Shown: piece after piece, positions 29,780 to 39,109 of the stretch | Numbering within the stretch: the first letter of the stretch is position 1 | Layout: each line of letters begins with the position of its first letter | Assembly: GCF_000744415.1 (NCBI RefSeq) | Contig: NZ_JQLW01000005.1 | Span: forward strand, 100,650 to 164,649 | From: Ghiorsea bivora | GTDB taxonomy: Bacteria; Pseudomonadota; Zetaproteobacteria; Mariprofundales; Mariprofundaceae | Length of the DNA stretch: 64,000 bases | Direction of reading: 5' to 3' | Notes under the pieces: generated by a model | Databases searched by the model: none | Told to the model about the DNA's origin: nothing | The model's input: the letters and a program-made list of their open reading frames with translations, nothing else | Made by a program: the position numbers and the translations under genes

Positions 29780-31548
29780 ACTTTCACTCCTTGTTCATAC
29801 GCAGTTTTGATTTGTTTTTCTAAATCATCAAACTCTTGTTCAAAAGCAACAGGATTACGATTACTTAAACCGGTGACTTCTACTTTCACTTGACCGTCTT
29901 CTTGCTCTTGGATTTTCACCCATACTTTACGGTGCGCGACATAGAACATAATGCACAAGCCGCCAACAAGCAACCCACTGCCAATCCAAACCACATCCAT
30001 ACCAGGGTCTTTGGCAAGTTGCAAACCTGTATAATATGTTTGATCATAATCTTCTAACACGGGCACAAATGGCCAAGGCATATCAGGCAACACTTTCAAC
30101 GCTTGGATAACGCGATTACCCAACATAGGTAAATCACTCGGTCTTCCCTCAGGGTAAACTTCATCCAAAGATGCGCGGAATGCATTCAAGTTATCTTCTT
30201 GTGTTGCACCTTGTTGTGTTGGTAAACGGTGTACAAATGCCTGAAACAACTGCCATTCTTTAGGCTCTGAAAAATCCAAGCCCAATAAAAATGTTTCAAA
30301 ATCACGCGCATCGCCCGTTTTTGAAATCATCATATAAGAACCCTGGTTTTTACCATTGATGATGAAAGGATTCATAAAGCTGCGCACCAATACTGGCGTC
30401 AAACCCTTACCACGAATCACAAAGTCAACCGATGGACCCATGTCCTTAAAGTCTTTAGGTTCACCTGCAGCTGCCATATTTTCAATATTATACGGACGGA
30501 AATCTTTTAACTCTAAGCTCACATCAGAATATGGATCTTCAAACATGCTGTAAACTCTAGCTTTGGCTACATCAACATTACCCTTCTTATTTAAGCGATA
30601 AAGGTTCAATGTAATCGCCGAACCACCATCACCAAAAGATGCTTGGTAAATGCGCACACCTTTATACAACAACGGTTCATTCACGATAATATCTTTGGTC
30701 ATCATTTCTTTACCATTTTCAATAATGGTTAGCGTACTACGAAACTCAGATGGTGCACCTGTGGAGAAAAAGTTAATACTAAAATCATCACAGCGAATTT
30801 CAAATGGCATCTTCAAGTATTCGATGCCTGTGCCTTTAAGAAAAGATATTTCACTTTCTTTACCACCTTCGGGCACTGCCATATTACCACGGAAACCAAA
30901 TTGAACACTCATCCAGCCACCAATCAAAATGACCAACATGGCAGCATGAACGGTAATATAACCCCACTTATGGAAACGCCCTTTATCCCCACGTAACCAA
31001 AGCACATCACCCACTTTGGTTTCCATCCATTTCCAATCAGGTAACGACTCTTTAATACTCGCTACTGCTTTTTCTTTATCATCAAAGGTCAAATCAAACT
31101 TATGTTCAATATGTTTGCGTGCATTTTCATTCATGGTGCCTTTACGATTTTTCATTTCTTGCAAGAAACGTGGTGTATTGCGCAGCAGACACGCTGCCAA
31201 AGAAAACATCAATAAACCCAGAATGGTTAAGAACCACCAAGTATGGTACATATCGAACAGACCTAAAGCGCGGAACGTCCAATACCATGTTGGCCCAAAC
31301 TGATGCAAATAGTCGGCTTGATCTTGGTTTTGTTGTAATACTGTGCCAATCACGGATGCAACGGACAATAGTAATAGTAGTAGAATCGCGACGGGCATAG
31401 AGCCAACACGATTAAGAATGGGTTTGAGTGTATGGTGATAGAATATCATGGTGGCGTAGCATAGCCACATCAAGATAAAGATTACATTAAAAAAAAATAC
31501 CCTTAATTTTAACATATATATTATACGCTCAAAGTGTTTTGCTTGCAT
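29776..31548 (-). CDS. resB: System II cytochrome c biogenesis protein ResB (Ccs1)
   Basis: The ResB half of the haem-delivery complex. Up to 590 residues, with hydrophobic helices near the N-terminus (VGSMPVAILLLLLLSVASVIGTVLQQ), a large periplasmic domain and a last helix (DVVWIGSGLLVGGLCIMFYVAHR). The family motif NEPLLYKGVRIYQASF is present. The start is uncertain: the ATG at 31548 has a loose AAGGGTG upstream, but a -10-like TATAAT lies just inside it, so ATGs at 31515 or 31470 are also possible. The gene is divergent from yqeY. Confidence 0.9.
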   Translation of the reverse strand: MQAKHFERIIYMLKLRVFFFNVIFILMWLCYATMIFYHHTLKPILNRVGSMPVAILLLLLLSVASVIGTVLQQNQDQADYLHQFGPTWYWTFRALGLFDMYHTWWFLTILGLLMFSLAACLLRNTPRFLQEMKNRKGTMNENARKHIEHKFDLTFDDKEKAVASIKESLPDWKWMETKVGDVLWLRGDKGRFHKWGYITVHAAMLVILIGGWMSVQFGFRGNMAVPEGGKESEISFLKGTGIEYLKMPFEIRCDDFSINFFSTGAPSEFRSTLTIIENGKEMMTKDIIVNEPLLYKGVRIYQASFGDGGSAITLNLYRLNKKGNVDVAKARVYSMFEDPYSDVSLELKDFRPYNIENMAAAGEPKDFKDMGPSVDFVIRGKGLTPVLVRSFMNPFIINGKNQGSYMMISKTGDARDFETFLLGLDFSEPKEWQLFQAFVHRLPTQQGATQEDNLNAFRASLDEVYPEGRPSDLPMLGNRVIQALKVLPDMPWPFVPVLEDYDQTYYTGLQLAKDPGMDVVWIGSGLLVGGLCIMFYVAHRKVWVKIQEQEDGQVKVEVTGLSNRNPVAFEQEFDDLEKQIKTAYEQGVKV

Positions 31549-31604
31549 GGTTTGATAACACCCTTAATATCTCTGCCCTAAACTACATTAAAGGTGTTAA
31601 ACTT

Positions 31605-32045
31605 ATGCTGATTCAACAAATTACAGACGATATGAAGACCGCTATGAAAGCAAAAGATAAAGTGGCACTCGGTGTTATTCGCATGCTTAGGGCTGCAATT
31701 AAAGATAAAGAAATAGAGCTGGGTATAACTTTAGAAAACACAGAAACACTTGCTGTTATCGGAAAACTTATCAAACAACGTAAAGACTCAGCAAGCCAAT
31801 ACCGTGAAGCAGACCGCCCTGAATTGGCTGAAAAAGAAGAAGCCGAAATTAAAGTATTAGAAGTTTACTTGCCTGAACAAATGAATGATGCTGAAATCAA
31901 GCAACTGGTTGCTGATGCCGTTGCAGAAGCAGGTGCAACATCGATGAAGGATATGGGCAAAGTGATGGGTATTGTCCGCCCTAAAGCACAAGGCAAGGCA
32001 GACATGAGCAAAGTCTCCGCCGAAGTGAAAGCTGCGCTTCAATAG
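31605..32045 (+). CDS. GatB/YqeY domain protein
   Basis: A 146-residue soluble protein matching the YqeY family throughout: QQITDDMKTAMKAKDKVALGVIRMLRAAIKDKEIE at the N-terminus and LPEQMNDAEIK and KDMGKVMGIVRPKAQGKADMS towards the end. The family resembles the tail of GatB and is thought to touch tRNA, but its cellular task is not settled. In many proteobacteria it is next to dnaG, which is not seen here. AAGGTG lies upstream of the ATG at 31605. Confidence 0.9.
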   Translation: MLIQQITDDMKTAMKAKDKVALGVIRMLRAAIKDKEIELGITLENTETLAVIGKLIKQRKDSASQYREADRPELAEKEEAEIKVLEVYLPEQMNDAEIKQLVADAVAEAGATSMKDMGKVMGIVRPKAQGKADMSKVSAEVKAALQ

Positions 32046-32064
32046 ACAACACTTAATGTAAACC

Positions 32065-32730
32065 ATGCATATCCCAGCGGGCTTTTATCCAGACTTTCTC
32101 CTCATATTAGGTAATACCATTACTATTCCCTTTATTTTGATTGCCATTTGGCGAACAGAAACACGGTTTTGGTCGGGTTGGTCAGAAGGTTTACAAATTT
32201 CCGCTATTTTTGTCGCGCTTACTGGTCTGTATATGCTTCAAGCCGACATCAAACCAGGTATGGCAGTGCACTGGTTAGGCGTTATGCTGACGGTGATGAT
32301 GATTGGCCCCTGGACTGCCATTGTGACCTTATCCGCCGTCCATTTATTTCTTCTTATTGCGTTTGGTATTGGTGATATATCCACATTAGGTTTTAATATC
32401 AGCACATCGGTATTGCTTCCTGTCGCTATTGCTTCAGCTATTCATTTACTTTTCTATTATAAATTCCCACGCATTGTTCCAGTATATTTTGCCAAAGTCG
32501 GTTTTGGTGACCTGCTCTGCATGTGGGGCGTGGATGCTGTGCTTACCTTATGCTTATTAACATGGTCAGATTACCCATCTTTTCATATTTACCAGGACTT
32601 CACCTTGGTTTTAGCCTTGATGGGTGGCATGGAGGCTGTAATTAGCACATGGGTTGTGGCAGGTTTAGTCTGTTACTTTCCTACCTGGTTGGTTACTTTT
32701 AACGATGAAGAATATATCAACGGCAAATAA
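32065..32730 (+). CDS. CbiM-like energy-coupling-factor permease
   Basis: A 221-residue membrane protein with six or so helices. The N-terminal MHIPAGFYP resembles the CbiM/NikM start (MHI..GF.P), where the N-terminal amine and His2 bind Co or Ni. The rest resembles COG3235-type permeases. No partner CbiQ/CbiO or CbiN genes are next to it. A role in cobalt/nickel uptake fits the nearby CbiZ but remains an inference. It follows yqeY and precedes the TRIC channel on the same strand. Confidence 0.65.
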   Translation: MHIPAGFYPDFLLILGNTITIPFILIAIWRTETRFWSGWSEGLQISAIFVALTGLYMLQADIKPGMAVHWLGVMLTVMMIGPWTAIVTLSAVHLFLLIAFGIGDISTLGFNISTSVLLPVAIASAIHLLFYYKFPRIVPVYFAKVGFGDLLCMWGVDAVLTLCLLTWSDYPSFHIYQDFTLVLALMGGMEAVISTWVVAGLVCYFPTWLVTFNDEEYINGK

Positions 32731-32751
32731 TATGAGAACATTTCACGCTTG

Positions 32752-33387
32752 ATGACTTTAGAAATAACCCCGCTTCTCCTGCAAAACCTCTACTGGATAA
32801 CATTGCTTGCCGTGATTGTATCCTCAGCATCGGGTGTGCTCAAAGCAGGATTTAAACAATTTGATTTATTTGGTGTTATTATGATTGCGGTCACCACAGG
32901 TTTGGGTGGCGGATCTTTGCGCGATATGCTGCTCGACCGTGATGTTTTTTGGATTGCTGACCAAGTCTTTTTTATCGCATCTATAGGTAGTGCTATTGCC
33001 ATCTTTATAGCAGCACGATTCATCATTATTTCACCCAAATACTTTCTTATCGCTGATGCTGCTGGTTTAGCCACCTTTGCCATTGCAGGCACATTGGTTT
33101 CATTGATGTTAGGCACATCACCCTTGGTTGCCAGTTTTATGGGGGTCATCACAGGCGCAATGGGTGGTGTATTTCGTGATGTGTTATGCAATGAAACACC
33201 CGTTGTCTTTTCTAGCTCGCTTTATGCGACAGTATCATGGTTGGGTTCTTTGCTTTTTATCGGGCTGCTCGCCTTCGGAATTGAAACCACCTACGCCGCT
33301 ACCATTGCCGGTGTAAGTATCTTTATTGCACGTCTACTTGCCATTTATTACAAACTAAAACTGCCACGATTCCGTTTTAAAGCTTAA
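32752..33387 (+). CDS. Trimeric intracellular cation (TRIC) channel family protein
   Basis: A 211-residue inner-membrane protein (UPF0126, YicG/YadS type) with seven hydrophobic helices formed by an internal repeat. The two family motifs GGGSLRDMLLDRDVFW and MGGVFRDVLCNETPVVF are both visible and are the pore-lining repeat signatures. Bacterial members conduct potassium in vitro. Both TTG (32749) and ATG (32752) are possible starts; ATG is chosen. Confidence 0.9.
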   Translation: MTLEITPLLLQNLYWITLLAVIVSSASGVLKAGFKQFDLFGVIMIAVTTGLGGGSLRDMLLDRDVFWIADQVFFIASIGSAIAIFIAARFIIISPKYFLIADAAGLATFAIAGTLVSLMLGTSPLVASFMGVITGAMGGVFRDVLCNETPVVFSSSLYATVSWLGSLLFIGLLAFGIETTYAATIAGVSIFIARLLAIYYKLKLPRFRFKA

Positions 33388-34422
33388 TCATGGTGCTGGA
33401 TTAGGGTATTGTTGGTGTACCGTCTCAATTCTATGCAATGTTTCATCACTTAATACAACACTTACACTGCCTAAATTTTCTTTGAGTTGTTCCAAGTTGG
33501 TTGCGCCAATAATAGTGCTGGCTGTAAACCACCGACTGCGCACAAATGCCAGCGCAAGTTGTGTGAGTGTTAAGCCTGCATCTGCTGCAACGTCCGCATA
33601 AGCTTGCAAGGCTTCAGGCACATTCACTTTGCTGTATCGCTGGGTGAATTGAGGAAATTGTGTTACCCGCCCTTGGGTTTGTGGATTTTCAAGGTATTTT
33701 CCTGATAAATGTCCAAAAGCAAGCGGACTATACGCCAACAAACCTACCTGTTCATGCCGACAAGTTTCAGCAAGCCCTGCTTCAAATGTGCGGTTTAATA
33801 AATGATATGCGTTTTGAATGCTTACAATGTGCGGCAAACCCAATGTTTTGGCATATTGATTGAATGTACTCACACCATAGGGTGTCTCATTGCTCAAACC
33901 AATATAACGCACTTTCCCTGCATCCACCAAAGCAGCCAAAGCCTGCAACTGTTCCACAATTGGCGTGGTCTCATGTTCTTGTGTGATATCATAACTGGTA
34001 GCACCAAACATAGGCACATAGCGGTCTGGCCAATGAATTTGATACAAATCCACATAATCGGTTTGCAGGCGTTTTAAACTTGCATCAATCGCCTCATTGA
34101 TATGTTCCACAGTGATTCGAGGGCCACCTCGGATCCATTCAAACCCACGCGAAGGGCCTGTGATTTTAGTGGCAAGAATCAACTTATCCCGCGGCCGATC
34201 TTTCAGCCATGAACCCACATATGATTCCGTTCTGCCTTGGGTCTCCGCACGCGGTGCAACGGGATACATTTCCGCCGTATCAATAAAATTTACACCATAA
34301 TCGATTGCCATATCCAGTTGGGCATGGGCATCACTTTCACTGTTTTGCTCGCCAAATGTCATGGTTCCCAAACAAATTTCAGATACTTCTAAATCGCCGC
34401 TGCCCAGTTGGTTCTTTTTCAT
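33388..34422 (-). CDS. Aldo/keto reductase (Tas-like)
   Basis: A 344-residue NADPH-dependent oxidoreductase with the AKR barrel. The catalytic tetrad is visible as Asp in FIDTAEMY, Tyr in the same segment, Lys in LILATKIT, and His in DLYQIHWPDRY. The GPSRGFEWIRGGPR insertion is typical of the E. coli Tas group. The physiological substrate is unknown. It is a single gene, divergent from cbiZ. Confidence 0.9.
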   Translation of the reverse strand: MKKNQLGSGDLEVSEICLGTMTFGEQNSESDAHAQLDMAIDYGVNFIDTAEMYPVAPRAETQGRTESYVGSWLKDRPRDKLILATKITGPSRGFEWIRGGPRITVEHINEAIDASLKRLQTDYVDLYQIHWPDRYVPMFGATSYDITQEHETTPIVEQLQALAALVDAGKVRYIGLSNETPYGVSTFNQYAKTLGLPHIVSIQNAYHLLNRTFEAGLAETCRHEQVGLLAYSPLAFGHLSGKYLENPQTQGRVTQFPQFTQRYSKVNVPEALQAYADVAADAGLTLTQLALAFVRSRWFTASTIIGATNLEQLKENLGSVSVVLSDETLHRIETVHQQYPNPAP

Positions 34423-34549
34423 GGTGTCACCTCTTGGGCAAGCTTATAGGTTTCCCTGCACATTTTGAACCACCATGAACATAAGGCGGTGTGCATAAAC
34501 ACAAGCACTATTGCCTTTCCCAACTTAAGCACCTTACAATCTCGAACCT

Positions 34550-35233
34550 ATGAGCATAACGATGAACACTTTTACCAAACTAGAACACAATGATGACCAT
34601 ATCCACCTCGCCTTTTCATCTCCACAGCGGGTCATAAGTTCTGCTATTTTGAACGGAGGTTTGATAAAAGCCGACCATATTGTAAATCGAAAAGTACCCA
34701 AACATTCATCCTCTTGTGAAGCTCCTGAAAAAAGCCTAAGCGACTATGCCAAGGCTCGAGGCTGGCAAGGTCATGTGGTTGGTATGATGACAGCCGCTTC
34801 AATGTCTTCATTGCGTATTGAGCAGGCTTGTGTTGAAGGCATGAATATAACTGTGCTCGTCACCACAGGAATAAGCAACGCACGGCGTGCTGGCGACAAA
34901 GCGGATATACAAGAATTATTAGGCACAACAGGTGAGGTCGGTACAATTAACCTTATCCTCATATTTTCAGCGCAATTAACGGATGCTGCATTGGTAGAAG
35001 CCATGATGATTGCCACAGAAGCCAAAGCCGCAGCCTTGCAAAATGCTAAGGTTTTAAGCCCTGTCTCTGGTTTCTTCGCCACTGGAACGGGAACCGATGC
35101 TATCGCTGTCGTCTGCAGCGATGATACGCAAAAAATAAAATTCTGTGGCAAACATGTCTTACTCGGTGAGTGGATTGGGCGCTTGGTTATCAAAGCTGTG
35201 ACCCGTTCATTAAAAGCCGAGGCTTCTGTGTGA
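34550..35233 (+). CDS. cbiZ: Adenosylcobinamide amidohydrolase CbiZ
   Basis: CbiZ removes the aminopropanol tail of adenosylcobinamide to give adenosylcobyric acid, allowing salvage of incomplete corrinoids. The 227-residue protein has the family pattern GMMTAASMSSLRI, LVTTGISNARRAGD, TGTGTDAIAVV and GKHVLLGEWIGRLV. The rest of the cobalamin pathway is not in the window, so the organism probably imports or remodels corrinoids. No cobalamin riboswitch is visible in the 127 bp upstream. An inverted-repeat terminator follows. Confidence 0.85.
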   Translation: MSITMNTFTKLEHNDDHIHLAFSSPQRVISSAILNGGLIKADHIVNRKVPKHSSSCEAPEKSLSDYAKARGWQGHVVGMMTAASMSSLRIEQACVEGMNITVLVTTGISNARRAGDKADIQELLGTTGEVGTINLILIFSAQLTDAALVEAMMIATEAKAAALQNAKVLSPVSGFFATGTGTDAIAVVCSDDTQKIKFCGKHVLLGEWIGRLVIKAVTRSLKAEASV

Positions 35234-35243
35234 TATAAAAAAA

Positions 35244-35271
35244 TAGCCTTGATGCTTTCACATCAAGGCTA
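35244..35271. terminator. Bidirectional terminator between cbiZ and the DEAD-box helicase
   Basis: A perfect 11-bp stem (TAGCCTTGATG / CATCAAGGCTA) with a six-base loop sits between the two convergent genes. A-rich sequence lies on the left and ATATTATTTT on the right, so it can end transcripts from both sides. Confidence 0.9.
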
Positions 35272-35290
35272 ATATTATTTTAAAGGTTAA

Positions 35291-37144
35291 TTAACGTCCG
35301 CGTCTTGGTGCACCGCGACCGCGACCACCACCTGAGCGTTCACCACCACCGCTTCTGCTACCACGGTTATTACCCGGGCGACCTCTACCACCACCGCTGC
35401 GTCCGCCTCTATCACCACCACGACCGCCGCCTCGGAAGTTACCACGGCGTTTACGCGGCTCATCACCACCAAATTCCACTTCAACCTGTTCCAAATTAAT
35501 CGCTTTGCCTGCAATACGTGTTTTCTTCAGTGTCTTGAAAATTGAATCGGGCATACCTTCAGGCAAATCAACCGTTGAATGGTCATCACGAATCACGATA
35601 TTATTGATAAACTCACTATCAATACCCGCTTCATTGGCAATCGCACCCACGATATTACCAGAGCGAACATCCAAATCAGAGCCCACTTCTAAACGGTAAC
35701 GACTAAAACCTTTCGCCAACGGTTTATCATGATATTCACGGTTGCCACCATGGCTACGCAAGTCTCTAGGTTCATCGCGTCCAGCACGAACCTTTGGCAT
35801 ATCTTTCAGCAAGAAAGGCTCAGAACCTTGTACCATTTTTGCCAACGCTGCCGCAATTTCTTGGGCTGGAATATTGTGTTCTTCTTCATATTCTTCAATG
35901 ATTTTAGAAAACAACTCCAAACCATTGGCTTCCAAGGTTGTTGTGATTTTTTGTTTAAAGTCTTCAATGCGTTTATTGTTAATATCTTCTGTAGAAGGCA
36001 TCACATACAATTCAACGCGTTGGTTGGTTGCGCGCTCAATGGCATACAACATACGCTTTTCACGCGGTGCAACAAACAAAATCGCTTCACCCGAACGACC
36101 CGCACGACCTGTACGACCAATACGGTGAACATAAGACTCCGTATCATGCGGTACATCATAGTTAATCACATGCGAAATACGCTCAACATCCAAGCCACGC
36201 GCTACAACGTCTGTACCAATCAGAATATCAATTTGACCTTTTTTCAGTTTGTTCACAATTTGTTCGCGCTGATTTTGCGCAATATCACCATTAAGTGCTG
36301 CCGCAGAATAACCACGCGCTTGAAGCTTCTCAGCAAGCTCAACCGTTGCCGTTTTGGTGCGTACAAAAATGATAATACCATCAAATGTTTCCGCTTCTAA
36401 AATGCGGGTTAATGCATCCAGCTTATGGCGGCCGCTAACCATCCAATAACGCTGACGAATGGTCACCGCAGTGGTTGCTTTGCCTTTAATGGTAACGTGC
36501 ACAGGTTTGTTCAAGTAATTGTTGGTGATTTTACGAATTTGGGTAGGCATGGTTGCAGAGAACAATGCAATTTGACGCGTTGGTGGCGTTTGCTCAAGCA
36601 CCCACTCTACATCATCAATAAAACCCATGCGTAGCATTTCATCTGCTTCATCAAGTACCAGTGTTTTAAGGTTGTCCAACTTCAATGTTTTGCGACGCAT
36701 ATGATCCATCACGCGCCCTGGTGTACCCACCACAACATGTACACCGCGTTTTAACTGACGTAATTGTCCATCATAACTTGAACCGCCATAAATCGGTAGC
36801 ACATGAAAACCTTTCATATGTTTTGCATATTTTTGGAATGCTTCTGCAACCTGAATTGCAAGTTCACGCGTTGGTGCAAGCACCAACACTTGTGGCGTTT
36901 TAATGCTCATGTCGATTTTAGATAGAATCGGTAGTGCAAATGCAGCCGTTTTACCCGTGCCTGTTTGCGCTTGACCCAACACATCTCTACCCGCACTCAC
37001 ATGCGGGATAATTTCTGCTTGAATCGGTGATGGTTTTTCATAACCCACATCGTCCAATGATTTTAGAATCTCTGGGCTTAAGTCCAAATCCTTGAAGGTA
37101 ATCTCTGAAGGTGTTTCTGGGTTAATTTCTGTAGTTTCTGTCAT
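35291..37144 (-). CDS. deaD: DEAD-box RNA helicase (CsdA/DeaD type)
   Basis: A 617-residue RNA helicase with the full motif set: Q motif PSPIQAEIIP, motif I AQTGTGKTAAF, PTRELA, TPGRVMDH, DEADEML, SATMP and HRIGRTGRAGR. A DbpA-like RNA-binding fold (about residues 485-560) and a long glycine-arginine-rich tail follow. That layout matches CsdA/DeaD, which unwinds rRNA precursors and structured mRNA, especially in the cold. The tail's DNA is repetitive on the minus strand. A 329-bp gene-free stretch upstream may hold a regulated leader. Confidence 0.92.
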   Translation of the reverse strand: MTETTEINPETPSEITFKDLDLSPEILKSLDDVGYEKPSPIQAEIIPHVSAGRDVLGQAQTGTGKTAAFALPILSKIDMSIKTPQVLVLAPTRELAIQVAEAFQKYAKHMKGFHVLPIYGGSSYDGQLRQLKRGVHVVVGTPGRVMDHMRRKTLKLDNLKTLVLDEADEMLRMGFIDDVEWVLEQTPPTRQIALFSATMPTQIRKITNNYLNKPVHVTIKGKATTAVTIRQRYWMVSGRHKLDALTRILEAETFDGIIIFVRTKTATVELAEKLQARGYSAAALNGDIAQNQREQIVNKLKKGQIDILIGTDVVARGLDVERISHVINYDVPHDTESYVHRIGRTGRAGRSGEAILFVAPREKRMLYAIERATNQRVELYVMPSTEDINNKRIEDFKQKITTTLEANGLELFSKIIEEYEEEHNIPAQEIAAALAKMVQGSEPFLLKDMPKVRAGRDEPRDLRSHGGNREYHDKPLAKGFSRYRLEVGSDLDVRSGNIVGAIANEAGIDSEFINNIVIRDDHSTVDLPEGMPDSIFKTLKKTRIAGKAINLEQVEVEFGGDEPRKRRGNFRGGGRGGDRGGRSGGGRGRPGNNRGSRSGGGERSGGGRGRGAPRRGR

Positions 37145-37473
37145 TATTTTTTCCTAACTTCTCGTCTTTTATTAAAATTCAAGGGAAATCAGGTTATCGC
37201 CTAAACATATATCAGCGCAGAAGCCAAAAGCTCTGCAACTTCGTTATATTTAAGGATACATGTACAAAGGGTTTGAACCTGTATCTCCACGTGTACGCCA
37301 CAACAAATCATACCTTAACGGTTATGTTTTGTGTGTTTACGTGAAGACCAGGATTGAATATTTATATCGCTATTTCACATGCGCACAACAAACTTGAACG
37401 CCCCAATATAACGAGCTAAAGCCATATAGCGAGAATAAAATTATTAAAAAACTTTCATTATTCGGCACTTCAA
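37145..37473. other. Gene-free stretch upstream of the DEAD-box helicase
   Basis: This 329-bp interval holds no open frame of note. About the first 200 bp (in minus-strand sense) form the helicase leader and may include a long 5' untranslated region; a weak stem GCAGAGC/GCTTCTGC is seen near 37218-37240. I cannot identify a named RNA element. The rest separates it from the end of the metal ABC operon, where no clear terminator hairpin was found. Confidence 0.4.
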
Positions 37474-38202
37474 TCACTTTTGTTTGCTAATATTCCAAAT
37501 AAACATAGGTGCACCACATATAAATAGGGCTAAGACAACACTGGATGAAGGTGGAAGATCAAGAAATTCAGCAGCCATAACTCCCGCCACCGCCCCAAAC
37601 ATTCCTACGAGTAAAGCCTGCCATACTGGGCCATTATTCTCTCCCTGCCACGCTGCCAAAGCAGGAAGCAGCAACATACCAAACACCAGCACAATACCAA
37701 CAGCATGAATAGCGGGCACAACGGCTAGTGCCAATGCCATATAAAACATGACACGTTGTATATAGGTATCATTTCCAGCAAAACGAAGCATAATAATCGC
37801 AAGTAGTCCCAAAGCAGCCAATACAGCAAGGTCGAAATAACTTGCCCCAAGCAATGACCCAAACATCAAGTCTGTCATATGCCCTTCAGCATGTGGCAAT
37901 TGCGTTAGAACAACCATTCCCGCTGCGGCTGCCACCGCGTACATCGCTCCCATCACAGCTTCCTTGGGTAGCTTGGAAGCATAGGGTAATGCTGCAAAAG
38001 CCAGCACAGCGACCACCGTAATACCGCCTGCCCATAATGGACCAGAGGTATCCGAAGCCAAGCCAATGGCATAACCCGTTGCTGCAAATTGTGCCAGTGC
38101 CAAATCGACAAATACAATGCGTCGCTCCAGCACGCGCCTTCCTAAAAAAGGCATTACACATGCCAGAATCATACAGGCTATTAAACTGGTTAATAAAAAC
38201 AT
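37474..38202 (-). CDS. Metal ABC transporter permease (ZnuB-like)
   Basis: A 242-residue inner-membrane permease of the Zn/Mn/Fe ABC-3 family. It has eight or so helices, with LLTSLIACMILACVMPFLGRRV at the start and VGIVLVFGMLLLPALAAW near the end. The cytoplasmic VFVDLALAQFAATGYAIG segment matches the ABC-3 coupling region (normally DxLAH.xxPG), though less conserved. The ATG at 38202 has a strong GGAGGGG site inside the end of the binding-protein gene. No ATPase gene of this transporter is present in the window. Confidence 0.88.
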   Translation of the reverse strand: MFLLTSLIACMILACVMPFLGRRVLERRIVFVDLALAQFAATGYAIGLASDTSGPLWAGGITVVAVLAFAALPYASKLPKEAVMGAMYAVAAAAGMVVLTQLPHAEGHMTDLMFGSLLGASYFDLAVLAALGLLAIIMLRFAGNDTYIQRVMFYMALALAVVPAIHAVGIVLVFGMLLLPALAAWQGENNGPVWQALLVGMFGAVAGVMAAEFLDLPPSSSVVLALFICGAPMFIWNISKQK

Positions 38203-38203
38203 A

Positions 38204-39100
38204 TTATTCCCCTCCAGAAGCAAGTAAATCAAACATGCTTATATAAGCCTCAAAACCTTCTCCTTTGACTGCATCAGGCATCAAACGACATGAAGTATGG
38301 GTTAGTTCGCACAATTTTCTGGCAATTGGGCCATCATGATAAGGTTCAAGCCATACACCCTGCACATCATTTTGTTGAACATTTGACACCAGTGCATCCA
38401 AGTGGAATGTGGAAGGTTCGATACCTGGTTTAGGCTCAACATAATCTATCACTTGTAGCCCAAAGCGTCGCGTGAGATATAAGTAAGAATTGTGATACGC
38501 AACCAATGGACTGAGCTCCTGAAAAGATATTTTCCATTGAGGCATACGTTGTTTGATTTGTTCTGTAAATTTTGACGCACGTTTGCGATAAACCTCAGCG
38601 TGTGTTGGGTCAAGTTTTGATAACCGTTCCGCAATAATCTCAGCAAGTCTCACCCCATTAAGTGGATCCATCCACCAATGTGGGTTTCCTTCTGGGTGAA
38701 TATCACCCAACTCCCTCGTAATTTTACCATGGGGTTTACCAAGCACCTTTGTGAGTATACTCCTACCATCCAAATATCCTTGGCTACCTTGTCGAATATT
38801 ATCGTTGCGCGATGCATCAACCAAAGGTGGTAACCAACCTATTTCTAGACCAAGACCAGCTGCAATCAACAAGTCAGCACGCGCAAGATGGCGGGCTAAA
38901 GTTGGCTTAGGGGGAACAAAATGTGGGTCTTGTCCAACATGCGCCAACACCTTCACCTCAGCAAAATCACCCGCTACCCCCTGAGCTATTTGACCCAAGG
39001 CAGGTAAGCTAGCGACAATGCGTAAATCACCTGCCATCGCAGTTGTTTGTGCAAGTATAAGTGTAATAGTTAATATCAATAATTTTTGTAAATACTTCAT
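38204..39100 (-). CDS. Metal ABC transporter periplasmic binding protein (ZnuA-like)
   Basis: A 298-residue secreted protein with an N-terminal signal peptide (LLILTITLILAQTTAMA, cleavage likely before GDLR). The family layout of two lobes joined by a helix is visible. Candidate metal ligands are His in GQDPHFVPPKP, GNPHWWMDP and VAYHNSY, plus a C-terminal Asp/Glu region. It lacks the long His-rich loop of many ZnuA proteins, so Zn or Mn specificity is open. It overlaps or abuts the permease and follows the porin by ten bases, so all are in one operon. Confidence 0.88.
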   Translation of the reverse strand: MKYLQKLLILTITLILAQTTAMAGDLRIVASLPALGQIAQGVAGDFAEVKVLAHVGQDPHFVPPKPTLARHLARADLLIAAGLGLEIGWLPPLVDASRNDNIRQGSQGYLDGRSILTKVLGKPHGKITRELGDIHPEGNPHWWMDPLNGVRLAEIIAERLSKLDPTHAEVYRKRASKFTEQIKQRMPQWKISFQELSPLVAYHNSYLYLTRRFGLQVIDYVEPKPGIEPSTFHLDALVSNVQQNDVQGVWLEPYHDGPIARKLCELTHTSCRLMPDAVKGEGFEAYISMFDLLASGGE

Positions 39101-39109
39101 AAGTTCTCC

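Noticed and set aside
34423-34549. Possible cobalamin riboswitch before cbiZ
   Set aside because: Only 127 bp are available, the conserved GCCACTG core is absent, and no suitable stem set is seen.
35305-35440. Regularly repeated GGTGG-type units suggesting a repeat array
   Set aside because: They encode the Gly-Arg-rich tail of the DEAD-box helicase; spacing is codon-driven and there are no spacers, so it is not a CRISPR or satellite.
35729-36400. A 223-codon open frame on the plus strand
   Set aside because: It is wholly antisense to the DEAD-box helicase, has no recognisable motif, and its cysteine/asparagine-rich composition is what reversed coding sequence gives.
37260-37330. A tRNA T-arm-like GGTTCAAACCC on the minus strand
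   Set aside because: The flanking T stem has a mismatch, no matching acceptor arm is found at the right distance, and no anticodon arm can be drawn.
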